64,000 nucleotides of DNA from Zychaea mexicana (Eukaryota; Mucoromycota; Mucoromycetes; Mucorales; Lichtheimiaceae). Where the stretch lies: NCBI RefSeq assembly GCF_025766255.1, contig NW_026516714.1:186001-250000 (forward strand), given 5' to 3'. Every line of letters begins with the position of its first letter. Positions within the stretch are counted from its first letter, which is position 1. Under the pieces are notes generated by a model, which worked only from the letters and a program-made list of their open reading frames with translations, did not search any database and had not been told where the DNA came from. The position numbers and the translations under genes were made by a program. Below are positions 48,001-58,850 of the stretch, one piece after another.

Positions 48001-50549
48001 CACTGCTGCATAATACACTTCTTTGCTAACTACTAGCTCGGTTTTATCACAGGGTTAATTTAAAAAAGTCGCTAAAGAGAGTCAGCGAGTATACTAGCTA
48101 AATGTATTAAATCAAGTGGTTGGAATAGGGGATGGGTAAGAGAAAAAAATGAGGGAGCAGACTGATATCGGAACAGCATATGCGGCCCTTGCAACAAAGT
48201 TTGCGCGCACAAGAGTATAATTGTTGTTGTATGTTGCAATTTAGAATGAGAGTGTTTGGTTCCAATCATGCAATCATTTTACTGGTTCGTCTGACGCGCC
48301 AATGCAGAATTGTTGTATCATGACGCTGATCCGAGCAGATTAAAAACAATGCAGTACATACATAGCCCTTTCTTTCGCACATTCACGCATACTTAGTGAC
48401 CTGTAATAGCTGGAACGAGCACTGTTGTTACTTTATCATGATACACCGCTTTTTTTGGTTATGACCAAATATTTAAATGCTTTTTTGTTGTCAATAAAGA
48501 ACGAGTGCTCATTGGATTACATGTCGTGTGTAGCATTGTGCTATTACACATTATACACGTAGAAGGGAAGGAAGGGGATGATCATCATCGCATACTTGGA
48601 TATCGCCAACGCACCACGAAAGGACCAAAATATTCTCTAGGAGCGCCTTGTCGATATGGGTGATCCTAAACACAACTAACCCAACGCAAAAATTGCTCTC
48701 CTTCTCTCTCTTTTTCCCTCCCTCCCAAACCAACCTACTACCCCTTGCATTGATGGAGATGCATTATCTCTCCAGAATGAAAGAATTATAAATCTTATCG
48801 ATAGTGTTTATGAGCAAAAAGGGAACATGGTCACGAAAACAATGAGTTATGCACGAGAAAATGGCGACGTTCTTCTGTCCTTATTCCCGGGTGACAAATA
48901 GAGTGCTAGTAAAAAAAGCCCGCTTCGCCGCTAGATTTGCTCATGCGACTATTTTTCTTCATTATTGGAATGACATGCCAAAAGTGTTCCTGATCATCGG
49001 GCTCATTCTGGTTGGTTCAACCTTTTTTTTTCCAGGCGTGTATTTCTGATCATTATATCCTTCTACAGATTACAGATTTATTAACGTCGATACGGGTTTT
49101 CTTCTTTCCAGACCAATCGGTCCCTCTTTCGGAAATGATTTATATCAGCGTCATCGAGTTGAAAAGAAGTTCTTTTCATTGGTTCGATGCAAGTGTAGGC
49201 ACACGACTACGGGCTTAGTTGAGCTATATTATTTCCTGATTCAATGGCTCGCTCCAGTCAATTGTTACTAAAACTGGGGATGTTTGCGGCCTTTTCTCTT
49301 TCTTTAATTGATGCTTGCTGTTTTCGGTTTTTCCCATGCTGTCATACATATTTTCTCTCGCAAGAAAGACGTGACTTCCATACCATCACTACACGTATAA
49401 CCATGCGACGTGTTGGTGGTTGGAACTGACCAGGACATGCTGCATCAGCTTTATTTGTGTAATACAAGGGGAAAAAAAGCGGCAAAAAAAGTACGTCAAT
49501 CATGGGGTTTGATTGCAAACAAAGCCAGCAAAGAAGCGATCTCACGCTTTTCGGATCATGATAGAGTGAAATTTATAACAAGTTACTCGCCAACCGAACA
49601 TATAATTTCATTCAATTAGGCGCTATATCATACACATCGTTTGTTCCTGAATGCCTGGGCCCTCATATATCATTCTCCGGTAAATTCAGGACATGAACAT
49701 TGTCAAAGCCGGTGGTGCGGACGGCGATATAGTGACGACCTGATATGTTATAGCGGTAAATACTTTTTTTTTAAAACTAGTCTACGTATTTAATCTACAG
49801 TCTGCTCTATGTATTTATCTTTTCATTGAATTTTATGATTAGCTACTCGCTGCGTCTCGGACATTTCAAGAGTGATATGCATATTATAGAACACTCTGCT
49901 GCGCGAGATATCCTGCTGTGTGCTAATCCGTATTTTGCATCCTTGAGCCAAAATAATCTTCACGATTATACCAGAGTTAAACTATACAAGTAGCAAAAAA
50001 ACCCGACTTCTATATGTATGAGCGCTTTTATCGAATCTACTGACTTCGTCGTCGCTCCCCGGACATGTGCTGCATGGGAAAATCACAGTCTATCTTCAAA
50101 GCCCTTCTACTTATCCTATCATGAAAGTATTACGTTTAATTTTCACTTTGTGCGATTCAAGTTGCAACTGCTGACGATGCCACCACATATTTGTTGCGGT
50201 GTCTATCGTTTTAGCTTACTAGCCCATGCACTTTACGACCATAGATTTGGAATCATATCACATAACAGGGGAGCCAATATGAATTGAGTGGATGTTCTAT
50301 GTACTAAGACGTTTCAGCTAAACATTTCTACTTACCTTAATGCAGTAACATAAGCAGCCATTCTTAAGAATAGCCACTCTACCGAAATCAGGCCTTCCGT
50401 AAAGTCATAGAATTTCATCGGTAAGGAACGTTCTTGTTATATGCCTGTAAATGGGCCTCATGTCATCATACGGCTGTTCAAGCGTGCTGCGATATAATTA
50501 TAAGGCCCTCTAAACGATCGTTTCAAAGATAGAAATACTGGCATTTCTA
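45076..50549. other. Gene-poor stretch
   Basis: About 5.5 kb. 45076-45650 is probably the ECL1-like promoter, with GTGT and (CTG)n simple repeats at about 45255-45330 and 45450-45475. The remainder is AT-rich, with scattered stops in all frames and many short open frames that share no motif with known families. I looked for GT-AG chains joining these frames and found none with coding character. Small or non-coding transcripts cannot be excluded. Confidence 0.4.
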
Positions 50550-51110
50550 CAGTCACCTAAATTAGTGAGGTCTGGCGATGCATACGCAACGTTAAATGTC
50601 ACAGAACTCGACATTACAGCCACGCAAAATACTTTTCCACGAGGCAAACAGGCTTATGTTAAACAAAACTACAATCAAGCTATTAATCCTTATACTCGAA
50701 CAATCGCACAGTTGCAATACGATCTATCCAATATCCTACTCCATCGTGCCGCTGCCTATGAAATGCTGACGATGGTAAACGTGCCAACCTGAATGGTAAA
50801 ACAGGTTGGCCGAATCTGTATGTCACACAAAGCAATGCTCTGCTTTTTTGCAAGAAAAGCTTCATCCAGCAGCAACAGTTTACCCCATCCTCGACAATCA
50901 TATTTAGTCCGACAGTACGAAGATATTACGTAAACGATCAATCAGCGTAACCAGTGGATGGTCCGACTTTTGCCATATGAAGTCATTGGGTCGATTCTTT
51001 GTCACTTGTCGCTCAAGGAACAGGGTCGGATGGCTGTGACGTGTTGAAGCGTTTGCAGCAATGAAGCATTTGGAGCAACTGGTAGCGTGTGACTACTCGA
51101 TATCAAATAC
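50550..51110 (+). pseudogene. Decayed F-box/TPR family gene, 5' part
   Basis: A TPR-like segment (FPRGKQAYVKQNYNQAINPY, then LLHRAAAYEMLT) lies at about 50635-50770. After a broken stretch with stops, an F-box-like segment LPYEVIGSILCHLSLKEQGR lies at about 50960-51040 and is followed at once by a stop. TPR followed by F-box is the order of a large Mucoralean family of F-box proteins. Frame breaks, no intact start and loss of the LRR part mark it as a relic. The start of the 57.1 kb relic is closely similar (GKRAYASQDFNPAIDFY). Confidence 0.7.
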
Positions 51111-51412
51111 ATTTGACAAGACGACCTTATGTAAGATATTTGATCATTGACAAACTGTTCATCTTCAGATAATCTGAATACAGTATGCTGGACGTAGTGA
51201 ATACTATACTGGTTTTTGTAAAAGAGATTGTGTTTCTTCAGAGGGGCAGTATATCATTAGAGAAGGCAATATACCTAAACGCACTGTTTGATGAAGTGTG
51301 TATTGCTGCCACAAACATTCACGTACATTATAATATCACAAGCAAAGATTTAGGACCATAAATTGCCACTGACAGAAACAACTATAGTTAGAGACCTGTA
51401 ACATCACGGTAT

Positions 51413-53294
51413 TTAACGATATGAAACAATGCACAAGGGGGTAATCACATTTAGCATAAAGTTTGTGCTATAAGAGGTGTTTTCAACTATGTACCCACAC
51501 AGCCGACAAGTGATCTTCTGACGAATAACCATCGTCCAATGCTGTTGCGGCAATTTGATGTAAGGTGTAAGACCATCGGGACAACGAAACTCGCTACGAA
51601 TAAACACAATATCAAAAGCAATAGATTTACACATTTGTGATATAACATGAAAATATAGAGCTTCTAAAGGATGGAGGAAGCACAGGCCTCTTTCAAGAAT
51701 ACGCCTTTTCTGAAGCACTGTAAATCCAAGACACATTAACACTGCACGCATCATACGTTGCATCAAAGTCTTCTCAAGTTGATAATAATACTTTATCAAT
51801 TGGAATCGTAATGTGGCTACACTGAATAATATATTAGATAGATCGAATTCTGAAAGTATACTGTAGAGAGTTGTATCTCTTTTCTTCTACTTCCTTGTTG
51901 CCAACAAAACATTCTCATAGAGACGGTTGCGTTGCAGTACGGTGCTGATTTTAGCGCATACCAACATGTAAACTTTACAATTACAAAGATAAGGTTTTCC
52001 AAAAGGTTGTTCAGGGCAATATACACAGAAGCAAAGCTATTCATATATAAAAATAACAAGGATAATCATTAGCAAATACTTGCTTCAATCTATGTCAATG
52101 AGCACTGTGTGATACAATAGTAGCATCTGTAGAGATCGGCTCTTATTTGGTCAGCTTCTTTTGACAGATTTACGCATTACCCTGAAGTTTCGACAAATAC
52201 CCAAAAGATAGTCGTATTCGCGAGGGGTTACGGGCGGTGGAGGAGAGGATCGAGAATGAAGTGGCAAATGGTACTCCACCGATAAACGCTCCGCGCTACT
52301 TGGAAAGTATATTGCAGAAGAGGGTTTCTGGAAAACTTCTGCTGATATTATAAACACTCGTTGACCTTTCACTTTTGGTTCCTTCAAATTGTGAACGATT
52401 TCTTCAATGATCTTGCTCCGACCTTAATTCAACAAACACATCAGGAGTGTTAGTCTGCTTAATTTGTCGATTATGACCTATTCATTCAAAAAAGATTGTA
52501 TTGTATAGTTTAGTACCATAGTAGGTTTATAAATGAAGAGATACATACATGAATGCATTGTGCGGTGTCCTTGTTAGTAGAAAGTTGTACATTGAGTACA
52601 CAATTTTCTTAAAGAGTGCTTCGATATCTCGGATTGACGTGCTAAACGGGATCTACACACACGCTTAAAAATGAATCGTTGAAGGAGAGGGGCATAGTTA
52701 TGCTGTATACAAGCAAGAAATAGCGCAGATGCAAAATGGGAATACATAAAATTTTACTTATGCCAGAGATCATAGCGACAGAAAAAGTTCTATATAGCGT
52801 AGAAATAGAGCTGCCAGTGCTAGCTACAGTCGTGGTGTAAAAAATGCTGCTTGAAAGTAGCATGCGATGAACCGGAGTTGTTGTTGCTGCGGAGGAGGAG
52901 CAGTTGGCGGTGGTGCTGGTGATGGTGATGATGATGATGGTAGTTGCTGATTTATGTCAAGTAATTTGTCCACGAATCTCTCAAAGGAGACAACAGACAA
53001 TGTGGCTGGTTGGATATCGCGATTGTATATTGGAGTCGATGGGTAAATATGCATGATGTCATTTTTGTTCTTATATACTGGTTTCGAGAAATCAGTATAA
53101 ACATTGTCCGAGACCTCTGACGTGATCGGTGACAAAGCATCAGTAACCTCGACAGCAAATCCGGTGATGGTGTTTGGTACATTACTACAACGTATTCTAG
53201 ATCTGACGTCCTTCATCGCATCCAGTGTTGACTGCGGCTGAAGACCAGGTACTGAAACGTAAGGAATCGGTGTATCAAGTAAGCTGACGATCAT
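51413..53294 (-). CDS. Unrecognised Cys-containing protein, five exons
   Basis: Exons on the minus strand: 53294-52873, 52789-52758, 52422-52181, 52036-51891, 51821-51413. Every junction phase fits, giving one 416-residue frame; the chance of this by accident across four introns is low. Donors are GTTCAT (weak), GTAAAA, GTAATG and GTAGAA, with good AG acceptors. N-terminal ~135 residues are globular (TPIPYVSVPGLQPQSTLDAM), then a Ser/Pro/Gln linker. A central part holds VKGQRVFIISAEVF and YDYLLGICRNFR. Exon 4 is Cys-rich (CFCVYCPEQPFGKPYLCNC), and near the C-terminus are FRCPDG and ITCRLCGYI, together suggesting zinc binding. I do not recognise the family. It may be a lineage-specific or transposon-derived gene. 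Confidence 0.6.
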
Positions 53295-53497
53295 CTTCTT
53301 TTGTGAAGTTTTCTGCTGCGTATGTTGTTTTTATAAGGATGTTCCAACCACTGCACGGGGGCCGTCGTCGTCGTTGATTGTTGCTGCCTTGTTTTTGTTT
53401 CCGTTATCCCCACCACACACATACACACAAACAGCTTATTAATGTGTAGGCAGCAAAGCGTCTTTTGATTCAGAGGGCAAAAGCTATTTTCATATTA

Positions 53498-53685
53498 CAG
53501 TCGACCCCCGTTAACGTCAACCCTCAGGGTACCAGCAAAAGTGTTGACCATATCGAGGGTTGACGACCACCGGGGGTAGAGAATAGGCAAAATCTCTAAC
53601 TGCTAAATTTGAAAGGGTACCAGCGAATCGGTTGACGTTATCGGGGGTTGACGTTATCGGGGTTGACGTTAACGGGGGTATACTG
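53498..53685. mobile_element. 188-bp MITE with pogo/Tigger-like inverted ends
   Basis: Terminal inverted repeats of 26 bases with two mismatches: both ends read CAGT, two variable bases, A, then CCCCCGTTAACGTCAACCC. A TA dinucleotide flanks each end (53496-53497 and 53686-53687), as expected from a TA target duplication. Inside, GGTTGACGTTATCGGGG-type subterminal repeats occur near the right end and GGGTACCAGC occurs twice (one copy starting about 53526). No transposase is encoded, so it would depend on an element elsewhere. CAGT-type ends with TA duplication fit the Tc1-mariner superfamily, pogo/Tigger branch. It lies about 200 bases upstream of the ATG of the minus-strand gene at 53294. Confidence 0.85.
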
Positions 53686-54433
53686 TAGGCTGTTCCAAAT
53701 TGCAAAACATAATCACGATATAGGATCAGCAAGGTTCGCTTATCATCATCTCTAATGATAAAAAGATACTCTGACATATGCATGTATGTATTAGCTAAAA
53801 TAGTCAAAGTCATGAGCTTCAACAGGAGTTTTAGATTAATGCGCTGGCATCAGCCAAAACAATTAATTGATTTTTCTGCATTACATGTGCATGTATTGCT
53901 TTCTTTTCATTCTGCACAAATGATTTGCTGCACACAGGACACTACAAGTATCACCTTCTTATAGCATAAAGCAACAAGAACCTATGAATCAAGCAGCACG
54001 TACTGTAGAATGTAGTGCTTACAAACAAGATAGATTTCCCATGCCGTATTACAACAACATTCTTGCTGCTTCTAGTGATGATTACTGCGCATGAGCCAGA
54101 CTATGATAGTTAAGCGTGGTTTGTAATTATACGCAAACCCGAGATTCTGCTGAAGGTGGCGAAGGACGGTTTTCTCAATATCATTTTTCATTTATGTATT
54201 TGAGCTATGACATTATCCTTTGGTGGCGAGGGTGGAATATTGTCGTACTGGCAGACCTCCTGATAACTACTTATGCAGGTGAATGAGTAGAGCAACGTAC
54301 ACCATTAGGATAGTCCTGTTGCGGCTCATTCAAAAGGAGGCTTATATCTATTATTACAAATTTTACTCATCCCTTCTTTACCTGATCTTTCTTCTTTGTA
54401 TTGAAAATCTTACTCCTCTCGCTTCGAAAAACA
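53686..54433. other. Intergenic, no gene seen
   Basis: AT-rich spacer between the MITE and the second transporter gene. It should carry that gene's promoter (AGGCTTATATC near 54338). No coding segment recognised. Confidence 0.45.
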
Positions 54434-56933
54434 ATGCTGAATGCGGGTAACGACTACCATCACGAATATTCAACCAATGAAGCACTCGAGGTTTCGGGAA
54501 CCTCGAATAGAACAGATGGGGAGTATAATGATATACATCCGGCAACCACAGTACAGTCCTTACTGTCATCTTCCGACAGAAATCACTACGGAAGTAACTT
54601 GACCAAGTATCATGCCATCGCGATATCAGATGATGGTCAAAAAGGCCATCTTGTCGATGAGACGCCTGCGTGTATTGTCACCCACGGAAGTGAACCGTCA
54701 GAAGACTCGTCAGAAGAAAGAAGTACGAAGAAGCTTGAAAACCTTGCCTTGGTTATTATGATGGCATCGTAAGTACTGTACATATTTATAGTCAAGGAAA
54801 GGTTGGATACACCTATAATACAGTACTAATGAAAAGTATGATGCTATTGTTTAAGTCCAGCGCTTACGACGTTTTGTCAATCAGCTTCAATGACAACCAT
54901 GACAGTAATAGCTAGCGAATTCCAGAGGTAAAGAGTGTGTTGAATTGTTTTTTTTTTGCTTTGATGTAATAATTTGTACAATAGTGCCCACCTGGCAACC
55001 TGGATTCCTAACGCTTATGGACTTATTCATCTGATGATAATTCCAACAGGTATGCAGTTTAGTCTTCAGAAAATATATCTTACAGATTTTTTTCGGCTTT
55101 AACTATGTCAGCAATTTATCATCCGTAGCATCACAATCATTTACCTCTTTTAATCAATGGACATTCGTATAGTCGGACAGTTTTCGAAGGCGTTTGGGAG
55201 CAAATCTGTGTGGATTACACTTAACGTCATGTTCCTTATTGGATCTGCAGGGTCCGCATACTCGCGAAATTTTATGCAACTGATTGCATCACAAGCGATA
55301 TCAGGATTAGGAGGTGGACTCAGTACCCTTGTAAACATTATGCTACATGACACTGTGCCCAGCGACAAACTTGGAATGTACATGTCTTACTCTAACATCA
55401 TCCTCATGGTATGTAAATGAAGTTTAACGGCTAAGATAAGCTATACTTATGTTGTAAACTTTGTGGAATGGGCTAAGAATTAAGTTTATTATGCCATATG
55501 AACAACTATTAGATTTCGTTTATCTTTGGAGCGCCGTGTGGAGGATACATTTCTGATACTTTTGGATGGAGATACTGTTACATGATTGCCATCTTACCCT
55601 TGACGCTGATTTTGTGCTTAAGCATATATCACCTCAAAAGCTATGATGACGCCCCTATTGCCACCGCCACGGTTACCCCTCATGCCCCAAGCTCCGAGAG
55701 GAGAGGAGTTGTAGAGAAACCAACATTATTCACAGACAAGCTCCGCATGGTCGACCTTGTCGGAATTACTTTGCTATCCATCCCAACTGTATCATTCGTG
55801 TGCGCCATTTCTTTTGGGGGAACTGTTTATGCCTGGAGTAGCCCTATAATTATTGCAGCATTTGCAGTAACCTTACTTGGATACATCTTGTTCTTTTTAC
55901 ATCAAAAACGATGGGCTCAATATCCACTTTTGCCGCGAGCATTGATCCATGACCGTAATTTTATTATATCGTGCATATGCTGTCTCTTAATGCATGTAAT
56001 CACTGGAGGAGCTACAGCGACGGGACCTCAATATCTTATGGTAACATCAACATAGGTGACAATTACGGACTTTGAACGAATATTAACTTGATATGTGATA
56101 ATTCTTGGTAATTTGCCTTTAATGTCTTTCTTCTTAGGGATCCCTCCATTTCAGCATGGCTGACGCCGGAAGATGCAGTTTGCTCGCAACACCTGGAGTC
56201 CTCGCAGGGTATTACCTATCGGGACGTTATCTGAAACACGCTGGTCGGTTTTCGCGATTGATGCTTACTTGTATCGCAATGCAAACTCTATCATGGAGTA
56301 CGATGTACTTTTGGACAAATGGTGATATATATTCTGCAGTGACCCTATTCCTTTACATCTTGGGAGGAATTGGCTGCGGTGCTCTCATGGTTTCACTAGC
56401 TGTAGCAGCTATCAGCACCCTGCCTACCGAGCGTAAGTATCTGGACACAGAACCTCTTTTAGATGACATACCAGTAAAATTCTGTACTCATCACAGCATG
56501 GCAACACAAACATAACAGTAGGTGGTACAGCCCTGTCGATGTTTTACTTGGCCACCAATGTGGGAACTACGAGCGGCATAGCATGTTCATCCGCGATTAT
56601 ACAACGTACGCTGAAGGTGCTGCTGCCAACTAGAATTGATGGCCCCGATGCCGCCAAGGTACAGTTTATAAAAAAGTCTACATAACCTAAAATTATCATA
56701 CATAAACCTTGTCTCTATTCTCACATATACATTGTAATATTTAGGTGATCGAGTTCATCATCACGTCCATCCGAAGAGTGAAAGAGCTATCCCCTGAAAT
56801 TCAGCAGATTGTTGCAGATGTCATCGCCATAGCAGTGCAACATGTTATCTCATCCTTCATTTTATGCCTTGTATTCATGTTTTTTATTACACTTTGTATG
56901 CAGGATGTTAGCTTAAAGAAGAGAAAAGCATGA
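54434..56933 (+). CDS. Major facilitator superfamily transporter (copy 2)
   Basis: 619 residues; exons 54434-54768, 54856-54927, 54985-55049, 55173-55408, 55513-56040, 56138-56432, 56519-56658, 56745-56933, all in phase. It has a longer hydrophilic N-terminus (~105 residues) than copy 1, then transporter helices. Equivalent signatures: VGQFSKAFGSKS in place of AKLSDVFGRK, GLGGGLSTLVNIMLHDTVPSDKLG, GAPCGGYISDTFGWRYCYM, and the end PEIQQIVADVIAIAVQ. Exons of 65 and 295 bases are identical in length and phase to those of copy 1, showing common descent. Loss of Asp and Arg from the loop 2-3 motif suggests relaxed or altered function. Substrate unknown. Confidence 0.88.
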
Positions 56934-57144
56934 AAACATGGATGTGTTACATTCTTTTTGATATATATTTCTCTATGGATGAGATTTGTAGTTGCATCAA
57001 AATGTTAATGGCGCCGTTAGCAATCACGAGCGCTGCTTAGTGATCAAACCAGTCCATACTTAAGGTGACACAGGATGCATCTCATTATAATTTCGTGCCG
57101 AGCCTCATTAAATCGTTATATATTCATTTCGACGTGTTTCTACC

Positions 57145-58850
57145 ATGAGCTATCCAGCAATATTACAACAACTGCCTTCACCGGCGAAGCCTGACGATTC
57201 ACCACTCAATGTTAACTATAGTGGAGCTCGACCTATAAGTGGAACACGACACGCTTTCGGACAGGGCAAACGAGCCTATGCATCTCAAGACTTTAACCCA
57301 GCGATCGACTTTTACTCGCACGCCTTGCTGCATAGCTTTCCTGGATTGTGGGTCTATTAATGAAGATTCATGTTGTCAACAGAGATTGAAGGTTGTGGAT
57401 CTGAAGAACCACTGGAAGACATTTTGAGACGTAACCAAAACGGTATGACGCGTTTAACGCTACATACGTGGGTGAACGACTTATCGATTGACAGAGGGGA
57501 TCCACTAGCATCTATTTTATCTTCTGCATTGATATGTTCGAATCTACGCTGCGTGTCGCAACATTTTACTACTCGTTATGTTAATCATCAATTTCCAACA
57601 GTCCTTCAGAGCTACCGTCATTGTCGTTGTCGAATAATCTACACCTTACTACACTTGTTGTAAGCTATGGGATGGACGAAGACAATGGCCTTATTCCGCT
57701 ACTACGACGATCCCCGTATCTGATATCCTTCACGCCCAACAGCAAAAAATATCGGGACTGTGCGAAAATACTGAGGGTACTGGACGAGCACTGCCCCAAC
57801 CTTTAAGAGTTTAGCTTTATAGGAGCCTCAGATCCACGTCTCTACAGCACGAACTATACTTTGCCGACATTACCACCAGGACCACCATTGTCATCATCGC
57901 CCACCTCATCATCTGTTATGCATCAGCTTCGCAATATACTGGTTTGAAGAAGCTCAAGCTGCAGTCCCGGTCAATGGATTTAGGTGTAGCTATGGATGAT
58001 GGCCCTATTGGCACGGCTTTTCGAAATCTCACACCACCCTGAAGCATTTGGAGGTGGCCTTGGGAACATGACTGGGTGGCAGACACAAGTGCTGGGACGT
58101 GCTTAGATAACTAGATGCTCCTCACTTGCGAGCACTGGCATTGAACTTTACCTGGATCAGGTTGGTTCGGAGACAATATCAAAACTGGATACCGTGTGTC
58201 AATTTCTCCAAATTGTGAATATCCAAGGCACGGGTTTCTGGCATCCATGGCTCTTTGAAGACTTGCATCTTTGCCACATCTCCGCAAGTTAGCCATATAT
58301 GAAAAACATATTATGAAAACGATGATGATGGCGAAGGTCGAGAAACAGTAGTCAGCAAAGATGCAGCAGCACAAGCGCCAGAGGACGGGATAATTCGTAC
58401 AGCTCATTGGTTGGCTGCGGTGTTCGATCGTGCTGATACGTTGGTTGAGTTCGAGTATGGTCACAAAGTGCTCCTACTGGTGCTGCGATAATATTGATCT
58501 TGTACCCTACATTGCCTCTTCAAGCGTCCGGAAGCTGAACTTGGAGTATATCTCAATCGACAATAGCGACGCATAAATAGCATTTGGCAAGCAGCGAGGC
58601 AACACGAACCCTGTTTGTTTGGCTGTCTTTTGCCGTCGTAAAAAATGACATGAAAGCTTTTGGCTCGATCAGCAATCTGGCGTATCTAAATGTTTGTGAC
58701 TCGTACAGCGCGATCACCACAGATATGGTGTGCAGCCTCCTCCTAAAACCCCAAATCTGTAGCCGATTCGCTCTAGTGCGAGCGTATGACCTTAATAAGG
58801 AATATAACTATCAAAGGGTATACCCACGGCCCATCCATACTATTATCTGA
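57145..58850 (+). pseudogene. Decayed F-box/TPR/LRR family gene
   Basis: The ATG at 57145 opens a 71-residue frame with a TPR-like GKRAYASQDFNPAIDFYSHALLH and then a stop. In-line fragments in changing frames follow: NQNGMTRLTLHTW and LTTLVVSYGMDEDNGLIPLL (LRR-like, 57440-57800), IVNIQGTGFWHPWLFEDLHL (about 58200-58275), and NLAYLNVCDSYSAITTDMV (58676-58732). Stops and shifts throughout make an intact product impossible. Order and content match the family of the 50.55 kb relic, but here the F-box is missing and the LRR part remains. Confidence 0.72.

Noticed and set aside
56433..56518. Apparent one-base frameshift in transporter copy 2
   Set aside because: Using the acceptor at 56518 (AACATAACAG) instead of the one at 56496 restores phase and gives a good match to copy 1, so the gene is intact here.
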